Positions 12,501 through 24,000 of a DNA stretch of 55,508 nucleotides are shown piece by piece. Numbering within the stretch: the stretch's first letter is position 1; each line of letters opens with the position of its first letter. Below the pieces are notes generated by a model. That model was not told the DNA's origin and did no database searches. It was given only the letters and a program-made list of their open reading frames with translations. This DNA is from Scenedesmus sp. ARA3 (taxonomy: Eukaryota > Chlorophyta > Chlorophyceae > Sphaeropleales > Scenedesmaceae). The stretch is taken from positions 10,262 through 65,769 of the forward strand of contig RWJK01001733.1 of assembly GCA_004335835.1 (NCBI GenBank), given 5' to 3'. The position numbers and the translations under genes were made by a program.

Positions 12501-14712
12501 GCTTAATCTTGGGCAAACCAGCAGGCTGCAGCTGCAGCTTCATGCGTCTCCTGCCGTAAGTGCGTAAGCCATACAGCAGCAGGCAAGGGCTGAGGTGCTG
12601 TAGCTGGCATCTTGCTGGCTAGCCGCCGCCTGGCCCTCACCTGGGGACACCTCAACATCAACGCTTGCTCGAGCAGAGCCGCCAGCACCATCCCTCACAA
12701 CATACGTGAAGGTGTCGGTGAACGCAGCGCCATCGAAGCGTTGCTGCAGCCTGTACACAATGCTCTGGCCGTTTGCAGGCACGCTGAGGGTGCCTCTGAA
12801 GTTTGGGGAGGCTGATATAGCAGAGATGACGAATATGCCCTTCCCTTTGTCATTGTTGAGAACAGGCAGGTCAAATCGTGCGCCTGTTGTGCCGGCTTTC
12901 ACTGTGAGGGCGAATGTGTCATCTGCTGCTGTCACGGGCTGTGGCGCTGGGTCGTCAGTGACTGTAGAGCAGGGGCGGCAAAGTGGAACATGGAGATCAG
13001 GCGGCAAAGCAGTACATGGGTTTGTGCAGCGTCATCTGCTGCTGTCACGGGCTGCAGTGCTGGATTGTCAGTGACTGAGCAGCACGGGGAGCAGGCAGCA
13101 CAGCAGCACACATTTGATGATCGATGGCGCTTCGCAGACGTGTACCACCAACATGCAAGATGTGGACTTTATCTCTGCAACACGCACTGCTGCGTGCGTG
13201 TGTTTGCGCCTGCAGTGCTGTCCCAGTAGAAGCAGGTATACACAGGTGGCCAGGCTGCAGCGGCGCCACGTTTGCACAGCAATCCACAGCTTGTTAACTC
13301 ACCAACTGACACCTCCACGCGCGCACTGCTCGTTGCGCCTGTCTCATCCCGCATCCTGTACCTGAACACCTCAATAAACGGCTTGCCATCGTAATCCACA
13401 GCATACTCAATCGACTGCTTATCTGCGCTGATCTGAACCCTGCTTGTGGCGGGTGTGACATCCAGCAGGATGAGATCACCGCTGCCAGTGTCATTCTGCA
13501 GGACAAAGAGGCTCCTGCTGCTTGTTTTACCGGCGGCTGCGCGGATGGTGTAGCTGTCATCACTGGCAGCGATGACGGGGGACTGGGAAGGGCCTGCGGT
13601 GCAGCGGCAAGGCAGCTGCTTGGGTGCGTGCATGCAAATTATGCACATAACTATAAGTAGGTTGAGTGCAAGTTGTTATGATGAAGATGCAGATGGAACA
13701 TTGCGCTACTCAACAGATGCAAGGGGGCTGCGGTGCTTGCACAAGTGTGGCAGACAGGGTCGCAGACAGCAGGAAGTGTGGCAGACAAAGTTGCGCACAG
13801 CAGCAGTTGCGGCAGGCAAAGCTGCCCACAGCAGCAAGTGTGGCGGGACAAGCCTGGGCAGTATACTTGGGCAGCTATTTTGAGTGTACCCATGCCGCAG
13901 ATAAAAACATACATATATCGCCTGTGTGCATGTTGATGTGGGCGTGCATCACATGTTGGATTGAGCTACTCAACAGTCCTGCCAAGACCTCCGTCAACAG
14001 ACTGTCAGCCTACCAGCTGTGGCGTTGGCACCCAGCTAGCGACATAGAGCACGCTGCAAGCTGTAGACTGTACGCTGCTGCTCACCAACGTTCACCACGA
14101 CCCTAGCCATCTTGGTTGTGCTGTTCTTGGCATCTGTTACTTCATACAGGAACGTGTCTCTGAATGTGGCACCACTGTAGCTGGGGACCCTGCAGACAGG
14201 TGTGCAGCGCACAAGGCACATGCTGTTTCATCACATGTTCTTCAAAGCAGCATGCTGCTGCTAGTACAGTCCCAGGAAATGACACAAGCACCTGCACACT
14301 CGAGCGTTACGATTCACAGCGAGTACACACACATCTGCAACCTCCAGACACACCACGCACAGCACTAAACCTACAAATCCACAGCAGAGCGTCACGCGCA
14401 ACAGCTGCTGCATGCAACCTTTCCAGCAGCCTCAAGAACAGCACCACTCACGTGTAGATCACAAAGCGCTTGTTGCCTGCGATGCTGGGCACGCCCTGCA
14501 TGCTGGGTGTCAGCTTCAGCCCCACAAGCTGCAGCCCACTGCCGGCATCATTGCCCAGCACATCAAGCCGCACCCGCTGCTGCCTGGCTGGGCTGCCCGG
14601 CCACTCAAACTTGAAGCTGTCGCCGGCTGCAGAGATGCTGGGCGTGGCGGGCTCTGCAGCAGCAGGTGGCAGGGATTAGCAGCAGCAGCAGCAGCAGCAG
14701 CAGCAGTTGAGT

Positions 14713-14750
<38 letters not shown>

Positions 14751-15925
14751 GCACGCAGCTCGCTGGGTCGCCTCATGAATCCTTGTCAAAGGTGTGTTGC
14801 CACATCGTATCTACCTGGCGGACCACGCCAGCAGTAGGTGCTGGTTCCTGCTGCCCCTGAGTCAATGTGCTGCTGACGGCTGGCCTAGGCAAGGTCACCT
14901 GCATCATGCATCTTTGACTAGACACGGCAGCTGCTGAATCTGCATTAGACACCCTTGCGCCTACCATGCGAGCCTGATGTATGACGGCTGTTACAATGTC
15001 ATACAACCTGCATGTATAGCAGTGACTGCATCACAGCAAGACACTTACGCACGGTCACCAGCACTGTGGCTTCACCAGTCTTGCCAGACCTGTCCACAAC
15101 GGTGTACCTGCAGCAGGAGATTATTGACACGTGTCATCAGGTTGATGCAGATGCCGTGCAGCGCACTGAGCACCCTTCAACAGCTGACGTAGCAGCTGAT
15201 CATGTACCCATGCTCTGTTTGGCTGACTCCACTCACCAAGGAAACATGCTTTGTTAAAGAGATTGCCCGCAGCAACAGCAGCAGCAAGAACAGCAGCAGC
15301 AGCGACACCACCGCCAGCAACTCACTTGAAGTAGTCTGTTACTTCTGCGCCGTCATAGCTGTCCACCTGGTACGAAATGCTGCTGTCAGTGAAGGTGATC
15401 TTTCCATACAGCGGTGATGAGAAACCCTTGATCTGAATGATCCTCAGTCCACTTTGCGGCACGTCATTGGCCAGCACATTGAGCACTTCTGAGATGGGCC
15501 TGTTAGTGACGCCGCTGAAAGTGTATGAGTCATCAAAGGGAACAGGTGTCTGTGGCGGCCCGTTTGGGTCGCTGGCAGCAGCTGCAGGGATACATGCATG
15601 AACGCAGCAAGTCAAGAAGATGAGTTTGAGGTGTGGGTGTGTCACCAAGGCTGGATTGTGCATGCGGTGCCATGTGCTGCTGCTCATGCATGTGCACCTG
15701 CAGGGACTTGAGGGCGACACACGTGCGCTGGACCTTTTGTGACTCCTCATAAACAAACAACAGAAACCAACAGATTCTTATCATTGCGTGCAATTTGCTT
15801 GCGATGCTACTGCTTGTACAGAAATTGCACCGTGCTTCACCTTCTGCCACCACCTGTGCTGGCTCCTCAGCAGTGCAGAGGGCTATGCACAGGCACAAGA
15901 GCACAGCTCCCAAAAGCCTTGACAT
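9514..15925 (-). CDS. Secreted protein with eight Big_9/cadherin-like repeats (gene A)
   Basis: Probable extracellular matrix or adhesion protein, paralogue of the gene at 1322-6982. Thirteen exons: 15925-15841, 15581-15326, 15107-15049, 14653-14452, 14189-14086, 13593-13303, 12961-12641, 12348-12135, 11806-11721, 11384-11070, 10734-10432, 10208-9959 and 9586-9514. They sum to 853 codons with every phase matching. ATG 15925 begins a signal peptide (MSRLLGAVLLCLCIALCTA). Eight repeats follow at about 29-133, 134-235, 236-332, 333-439, 440-539, 540-644, 645-745 and 746-852. Typical cores are DVLANDTG, DVLANDAG and PVLNNDKG, with the end signature Y-T-V-x-D-x-x-G and alternating Val strands. The stop TAA (9516-9514) falls directly after the last repeat, with no membrane anchor. 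Modules are bounded by phase-1 introns, and repeats 1, 2, 5 and 8 are split by a phase-2 intron. Function beyond a secreted beta-sandwich array is not known. Confidence 0.88.
11421..11441 (-). repeat. CTG run upstream of gene A exon 10 acceptor
   Basis: Seven CAG units on the plus strand, read as CTG in the transcript, about 35 nt upstream of the acceptor at 11385. Confidence 0.7.
12915..13081 (-). repeat. Tandem copy of the 5' end of gene A exon 7, offset 113 bp
   Basis: The exon 7 start (12918-12961) is repeated at 13031-13076 in the upstream intron. Both read tcatctgctgctgtcacggg and then diverge slightly. The copy lacks the ACAG acceptor of the true exon. Confidence 0.85.
13740..13860. 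repeat. Degenerate short tandem repeats in gene A intron 5
   Basis: Loosely repeated units of about 30 bp resembling aagtgtggcagacaaagttg, interrupted by CAG. They have no coding features. Confidence 0.55.
14678..14750 (-). repeat. Two (CTG)n runs upstream of gene A exon 4 acceptor
   Basis: Two CAG runs on the plus strand (CTG in the transcript), about 9 and 12 units, separated by TTGAGTG. They end about 25 nt before the acceptor at 14654. Confidence 0.85.
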
Positions 15926-18072
15926 TTGGCCTATCGGATATGATTGGCAAACTCGACAGCCTTTTGGTGAACCTGCAGGCACAAGAGTGGTGATGTCAGA
16001 GGCAGGCCCTACAGCACAAGGATCTATGCGCAGGCAGTGTTTGCAGCATGAACCATCGAGTGTGACTATCCTGACTCGAGAAATACGCACAAAGATGTAC
16101 AAACTTTGTTTCATGATGAAACGGGTGTTTGAGTGGCAGTTCTGCGTGGACGTAGACCAGAACTTGCCTTGCTGGCGGTCACGACAATGTGTGACTCCAA
16201 ATTGGAGCTCGGTTGGCCCTAAATCTCCAGTAAATAATCAAGATATTTTATTCAAGTGTTTTTTCACGCGGAACGTGCGTTGTGCTTTAAGGCTTGCTTA
16301 GACACACTGCAAGCGCAGAAGCTATAGCAGGCGTGGCATCTCCAAAAAAAGCTGCTTCAAATATGTATGGTAACAGTATCACAGTAAAAACTGTACATGC
16401 TCTTTAGAAGCACCAGCGGGGCCTGGCGGAATGACAGTAGGAGGACGAAGTGTCGATGACACTGGGCGGGATCACGAGCAGCGCCCGCCACATTTGCTGC
16501 CTGGTGTCGCGACAGTAACCTTATGCTGTGCAGCGCCTTTCCTATGACACCTTGTGCACCGTCGTATTCTGCTTTTATACTGGTACCTTCGGCGTCATCA
16601 GCTGTTGCAATGACTGCACATGTGTCTGTACAGGCAGTGGAGGGCTTCCGTCAAAATCGTGTCCATTGGTAGCCACTACGAGCTTCGACCTTAGCCATAT
16701 ACGTGTAATGAGTTGTTTTTTGCTAACAGCAGCAGCAGCATGCAAGCTGGTACAACTCTTCTGGAGTTCACCTGGATCTCATGTCCACAATCTCAAGACT
16801 TGTGCGGCTGTTACACGACAACCCCAAGCAAAACCCTCATGCTGACTAACAGAGCCCCTCAGCCTGCCACAACTGTGGCCGCAGGCTGGCACACTGTGTG
16901 CATGCAAACACTGATCATCTGCTGCTGGTATCTGCAGCCGAGTATGACCTGCAGCTTACATGCTCCTTCCATTTGAAAGAGCATGATCACACAATCATCA
17001 TCATCATGTTACCATTTAAGCCATAGCAACGTCGCCATCGGCCCCGCGCCCCACAGGAGATGATCACACAATGCATGATGTTCGACTCTGTGCCACCAGA
17101 CACCTGCACCACTAAACATCCCTAATGAGGGGTGCTGCCGCTGCAGATGCTGTTTGCAAGCAGCAGACTCTGCTGGCAGCTGCAACAGTTCTGTCAAACA
17201 AAAAAACACAGCCACAAATCTACCAAGCAAGTGCTGTCGGCTCTGGCCGATACGAGTGCAAACGTAAAACATGTAATCAAAGTAATGCATGCAACACCCA
17301 GGGCATATGCAAGGTTGAGGACAGTCATCATGCCGATACAAGGCAACATACAGTACCAACTGCTGCACACAGTAAGTACACACACCGCGGATACTGGTTC
17401 AATGCAACCTGCTAGTTCACACACATCCTGCAACATGAATATAGGGAGATGTATGTTGATGGTGAATGCACTCAACATGGAGCAACAGTGGCATTCACAA
17501 GTAAAGAAGGTGGATTGGATAAGTAGGGGGAAACGTTGCCTTTAGGCTGCCCTCAAATGCATACACCCTGCCAAGTGCTGTAGCAATACTGACAGCTTGC
17601 CGATGTGCTTTGCAGCACACTTTGCAGCCAGGTTTCAATGTTGTTTTGAAAATGAAATGCCTAAGCTCCACATAGGAGCAACCCGCCCTATTTAAGCGGC
17701 AGAGTCACAAATAAGACATGGATAGGAAGATGCGGCCCCCACAGGAGTGAGCGCCTCACAGTTCAGTGCAGTCAGCATTCAGCACCACACTATGCTATGC
17801 ACTGATGCACTAAGTAGGCTGATCACAATGTATGCGCAGTCATGCACATCGCATACACGTGTATTTGCTCGCAATGCTCCTGAAAACACCCGCAACGCGG
17901 TGACTGGCAGCAGAAAAGTGCAGAACAAAACAAATCAACCACCTCGCAACTGCCAAGCAGGCCGGCCCGTCCTCGCACTTCTCATCGCCCTCCTGTTGTT
18001 AAATGCTCAGCACCCATGCAGCAGAACGCACCATCACGACACACTGCCAGATCACAACAGGTCACGCAATGC
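15926..18072. other. 2.1-kb spacer between the reductase and Big_9 gene A
   Basis: Should hold the 3' untranslated region of the reductase (stop at 18073) and the promoter of gene A (ATG at 15925). Open frames here show no family features. A minus-strand TATAAAAGC at 16579-16571 is a good TATA-box match but lies about 650 nt from the ATG. It would need a long or spliced 5' leader. Confidence 0.5.
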
Positions 18073-20364
18073 TCACACCAGGTCCACCATCTCGCAGCCA
18101 CCTGCAGCCGAGCACGCCAGCTCGTACTCGCACTTGTCATCCCCTTCCTTCCTTTCAAGCTCGCGCAGGCCAGCCCAGTTAATGGCAGGCGGCATGCGCG
18201 CCAGCAGCTCCTCGTATGCCGCCTGGTCCACCTTTTCGTACGGCGTCTGGCGGTAGCTGCCGCAGTCGTATGGCAGGAAGGACACGCCTGCGGGGCGAGG
18301 AAAACAGGAAAAGACAGTCAATGAGTTGTACAACCGACAGAGGCAGGGTAGCAACGGGAGGGGAAATCGGTCATGCTACAGAGCCGGCGTATGTATGGTC
18401 AGCTGGCAAAACTGTGCACAAACAGCAACCAAACACCTAAGAGACGCACATCTACAGATGAAAACCACAGCCAAGGCAGCACAGCAGCGCACGTCAACTA
18501 AAGCACTCACCTGATACCTCGTCGAAGTGCCGGTAGACCCATGCGCCCACATCCATCCACTCCTCCTCGCGCACAGTGACAGTGATGCTGGGCTTGTGCT
18601 CGCACCAGTGCCGCTGGTAGGCCAGGCACAGCTCCAGCTGGCTCAGCGCGGACACATCGTCACGCGTGACAGCGCCATCAGGGGCCTTGATGGGGAAGCT
18701 GTGGCCAGAGAAGGGGTGTGGTCGCAGCAGAGATAGCAAGGGTGAGGATGCAAGGAGATTGCACAGCACGGAGCATGCAGCATGGCATGCAGGAGCTGAG
18801 GCAGGCGTTGCATCAGCAAGGTGGGCATTGCATAGCGAGAGGAGCGTGCTTGACGCACAGCAAGCAAGCGCCACAGTTCAACCTGCTGCACATGCTTTGC
18901 ATGACAGCAAACACTGTTGCAGTGCCAGGCGGAATGTTTGCACAGTTGTCTGATTGTGCCCCATTTGCCGTCTTACCTGAAGACCGCGGTGGTGCCGGGG
19001 TTCATGACACAGTCCTCCATGGGCACGCTGTGCTCCGCCATGAAGCCCGTGAGCGGGTCGTCCTGCAGCAGCAACATACAGAGTGAGGCCCACGATCAGC
19101 ACTATCAAAAGGATGAAGGCAGACAGGAGGCAGCAGCAAGACAGCAAGGCGCACGCACATCACTGCAATGACAATCAGGCTGCAATGTGCCAGCTGCAGG
19201 GCATGTTGCATCTGCAGAAGACTCTCTCTGCAGTAACTAGAAGATGCTGCTTCAGCCAGCCAGTTGCAACCTGCAGCGTAACGGCCCCCAGCTGCCCCAA
19301 CACCCAGTGCATGCTGCCTCGTCACACCACACCACGCCGCAGCGCAGTGCGCCGCACCTTGTTGCAGCGCACGCGCCGGATGTAGTACTCGCTGTGGCGC
19401 GGGTGGATGCCGCTGGCGCTGTCCACCAGCTGGCTCACAGTGCCGCTGGGCTTCACACAGGTGACAGCGGCAGCCTGGGGGATGCCCAGCTCTGCAGTCA
19501 GCTCCGCATTCACCTGCGCGGTGCACGGAAGGCATCAGAATTCAGGGCCAACTGGAGCATCGAACGGTCACGATGAGCAGAGCTGCTGCAGCCTGAGATA
19601 TGCCCAGCTCTGCGGTCAAATCTGCGTTGACCGGCGGGATGCGCAGACAGCAACAGGAGTGTGGAAAGCCACATGCAGCTATGGGTGTGCAAGCAGCCGT
19701 CAGCCAGCTTACCATCCCCAGCAGCGCCGTCACATCCCAGCAGCCTGACAACAACAAGGGCACACAGCCATCACCCAGCTACCGAACCACCTGCAACCCC
19801 GGATACCCATGCGCCTCACCTGCACCGCGTGCGCCTTGAGCTGCTGCAGCGTGTCGTTCAAGGGCTCCATGCCCTGCTGGCCGCTCATGAGGGCGTTGTC
19901 CATGATGCCGGTCAGGCTCACGCCCAGCAGCCGCTCCGCGCTGGTGTTGGACCGCCACACGTCACGCAGGTAAGGGAACTCCACCAGCGTGGACTGCAGG
20001 GAAGGAAAAGTAACAAGCAGATGTGATGATATGTGACAATGTTATGTGGCAACCACCAGGAGGTGCAGGTGAGTGTGCACGCCACACGTCATGCAGGCAG
20101 GGAAACTCCACCAGCGGAGACTGCACCATCACAACAAAAGGCGTGTACCAACATGTATTGGTGGCAAGGTAGGGGGAGTGCATGTGTATTGGCAGGGAAC
20201 AGGTGTACCAAACTTCGAGTGTGCTGTGTGCTACGAAGGCACCTGGCAAGGCCAAGGACAGCAGCTTGTAATAGGCTAAGCGAAAACATGAACACCATAA
20301 CCAACACATGCAGGAGAAGTCACATTTCTCAACAGCCATGCAGCAGCAGCAGCAAAGTCACGTA

Positions 20365-20396
<32 letters not shown>

Positions 20397-20992
20397 GTCG
20401 CACCTGGAATGTGCCCAGGATGGTGGCGAGGCGCGCCTTGCGCTTGAGGCTGGCCAGGTCGTCATGCTGCCGGATGATGACCTCCGTGAGGTTGCAGAAC
20501 TGGTAGGGCCGCAGGATGATCTCGCTGCAGGGGGGAAGGGGAGCAGGGCAGCATGCAGGCAAAGCACAGTGTTAAAGGCAGCACACGGAGATGCGGTGCT
20601 GAACTGGTTGCAGAACTGGTAGGGCCGCAGGATGACCTCGATGCATCGCAGAAGGGCGGCAGTACAAAATGTGAGACAGGCAGTGCAGGACGCAGGAACA
20701 GCAGGCAATGACATACACCTGACATGTGACAGCTGCAGTCTCTGCATGAAGCAGACACACTGGAGATTGTCTCATGTTGCGCCGGAAGGCATTTACTTCA
20801 ATCTAACACCATGCTCACCAGCAGGGGTTGGTGCCAAAGTCCTGCGTGGCGTCGCGCCTCCCGCTGCGCGCCGCCTGGCGCTGCGCCGCCGCCCTGCTGA
20901 AGAGGCCGCGCTCGCCGCTGCCGCTGTCGTAGAGGCTCTTCCACTCCGCCAGGAACGTGCCGATGGAGGGCTTCTCTGTGGACGCCGCCGCC

Positions 20993-21023
<31 letters not shown>

Positions 21024-24000
21024 AGTTTATAAGCGTTACCCGATTGTTGCTTACAGCCACTCTTACGGCAACAGGAAAGGCAGTACAACGCAGGCAGCAG
21101 TGTAACATACATCAAACCCAGCACTGCACAGTCATACAGGAGACCGGCCTCGGCAACTGCGGCAACTGCGTAAGCTCACTGCAGGCCACTGGCATGCAGG
21201 CGCACCTGTGTACACGGCGCTGTTGTTGGCCATGGCGCGCTGCGCGTTGTCCTCCCACCAGGGGCCCGCCTTGGCGCCACGCATGGTGTCGTCGTCAACA
21301 GAGGACAGGCTGATCAATGCAGACCTGACAAAAAAGGCGGAGTTGGAAGCATTGCAGTTTGACAGCAGCGGCAGCAACACAAGCAGCAGTGAGACAGGTC
21401 AGCAGTGAGACAGGGCAGTGCAGGGTAGGTGGGCTGTCACTGGTGTTTTGCACGACTCTGGAACCTGGACCCAAAGCCCATTGGGCAACCAACGCAACCA
21501 ACAACACAGCGGTGAGTTGATGCTAGCAAAAACCCATCTTCAACAAGCAACAAGCAAGCAGTCTTGCAAGCAGCAACATCACCAAGGCCAGCACCTGAAC
21601 CAACAAACATAAAGACCCAAACACACCCACCTGCGCACGCCGCCCACCACCACAACCTCCGCCACCTTGCACACCAGATCATCAAGTCAACCACAGGAAA
21701 CATCTGGCTACAGCATAACTAAAACATACATCAAGCCCACCTGCGCACGCCGCCCACCACCACAATCTCCGCCACCTTGCACACCAGGTCGTGCGCCTCC
21801 AGCGGGGTCAGCCGCCGGCCCCTTGCGTGCTGGAACATGTTGACCGCAAACAAGAACAGCGCCTCGAGGGGTTCAGGGCCAGAGGCGCGGCCGCCAAAGG
21901 TCTTGAGGCGGGCACCCTTGGCGCGCAGCTTGCTGGTGTCCCAGCGGGGGATCTGCGGCAAATCAAAGCAAAGGATAAAGGATGTATCAGTCAAGCACCG
22001 CAGGGGATGATACCGAGTCCAGCGTACAAGCAACTCAGCATCAGAACAGCAGGTGCATAAGCAGGTGCATAAACATTTCTCAGCTGCCCGTCGCAGCACA
22101 TGACATTCCATGCAATTGAGCAGCCGCAAGCAGCAGACTCACGTGGCCAGTGTACAGCAGAGCGATGATCTCGCGCAGCGCGCGCGCCCAGCCCTCGCGG
22201 CTGTCCTCCACCACCACCGTGCTGCTGGTCTGCACGAAGCGCTCCGCCACCACCGGCAGCTGCGCCACGCAGCGGGGCTCCACGCTGAAGCCCACGCCTG
22301 CAGAGCGGTGATGGTGTGTGATTTGCAAAGTAAGTTGTGAGGCGCAATTTCGATGCTGCAGGCTGCAGCAAGCTCGTTGATGCACGGCAAGCGCAGGCAT
22401 CAAACAAGTGCCAAGCACAGCGATGGCCGATAACAAGCGCAGCAAGGACGGTTGCAGCTTGTCATGCATGTCATACGCGTTGCATCTCCCCTGCATGCCC
22501 TCACATCTGCACCCGACTGCTCTAAAGCAGCTGACTGGTTTTCACGCTAGTCACTTGTATAAGAAGCAATGTGCCGCTCACCTGTGCCGTTCATGAGGAT
22601 GTAGAGCACCTCGTCGAAGGCGTGCGGGTGGTCGATGGGCAGGTAGGAGCAGTTGTAGCCCGCGATGTGGCACTTGGCCAGCGCGGGGCCCGCGGTCATC
22701 ATGCTGCGCATGCTGGGCATCACCTGCAGGAGAGGGGCAGCAACAGCAGGCACGGCACGAGGGTTCAGCACAGAGGGTCCAGCACAGAGGGTTCAGCACA
22801 GACACAGCACATCCGATCGCCATCAGCAGCACACATGCTGAGCATCACCTCCAGGTGCAAAGTTTCAGCACGTGCAGGAAAGCGGCACAACAGGGGCTCA
22901 TGGTGCACGCCAGCATGCTTCCTACATCAGGTGCAGGTGCACAGGCGAGGCTCACCTCCAGGTGCAGGATGGCTGTGGCGAGCTCGTCCTTGAGCGCTGC
23001 GGGCAGGCTGTAGTTGCAGGCCTGCGCCAGGTGGCCCTCCATGAAGTCCAGGTACCTGCAGCACAATTCAAATGGCATGCAGCGCAGCACACACTGTTAG
23101 CACAGCTGGTTTAGCACAGTGACGAGAGGCAAGGATGTATTGGCAGGTGCCAGGCGGCCCTCCATGAAGTCCAGGTACCTGCATGCATGCAGGGTATGAC
23201 AGCGCTGTCAAAGGAACAAAGGGCAAAGTTGCAAGTAAGGAGGGTTCCAGAGTGTGGCTGATTGGAAGAGGCACTGCTAACTGCATATGGGGGGTAGCAG
23301 TGCAGCAGTAGCATGGCAAGTGCCAGCCTGGCAGCATGCATGGGTCGCCACACAGACATCTGGCATGGCAGCTGATGTTACAGCTGTATGCCCAAGCATG
23401 ACAGGTAGCAGCAGGCCCACCTGGAGATGGTCTCTGGCCATGTCTCCCTGCGCTGCTTGGGCTCCACCCAGCGCGCATAGCGGGAGGTGTGGATGAAGGC
23501 CTGGTAGTCACTGGGCAGGCCCTTGGTTGGGGGCAGCGGGCTGCTCACGGGCGAAGGCGAGGGGCTCCTCCTCTCGTTACTGTAAATCAGCAGCACACAT
23601 GCAGCAGTGAGATGTGGTGTGTTCTCGGCGAGTTCAGATGGGCGGGCAGCTAACTTTCAAACATGAGCAGCAGCTACTGCTGTTGTTAGCGCGCTGCTGG
23701 GGGTGCGTAGAAAAGCTTTTCGAATACTCAAGGCGTTTGCTTACGTCTGCTGAGGCTCCTTGTGCAGCTTGATCTTGCGGATTGGCTTGAGGGCATCGAG
23801 AGCATCTGTCGTGCCTGCCTCTGGCTTGATGGGGGTCAGGTTCTCAATCGCTCCCAGAACTCTTCCTGTGGGATATTAAATACATTTTGCATGCAGCCAG
23901 TGCCAAGAGAGAACAGGATGGTGACGTGGTGAGCGCAGCACGCAGGTCGTGGCAACAACGTGGCAGCAAACCGGCACATGTGGCCAAATATGAACGGCTG

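Noticed and set aside
19542..19763. Extra reductase exon upstream of 19513 (CWDVTALLGM-like)
   Set aside because: Joining exon 11 (end 19820) directly to 19513 gives the expected family sequence without a gap. The extra segment would add unrelated residues.
23148..23184. Second YLDFMEG exon of the reductase
   Set aside because: It is a copy of the exon 4 start only. It runs out of frame match after about 12 codons and has no donor, so it is an echo, not an exon.
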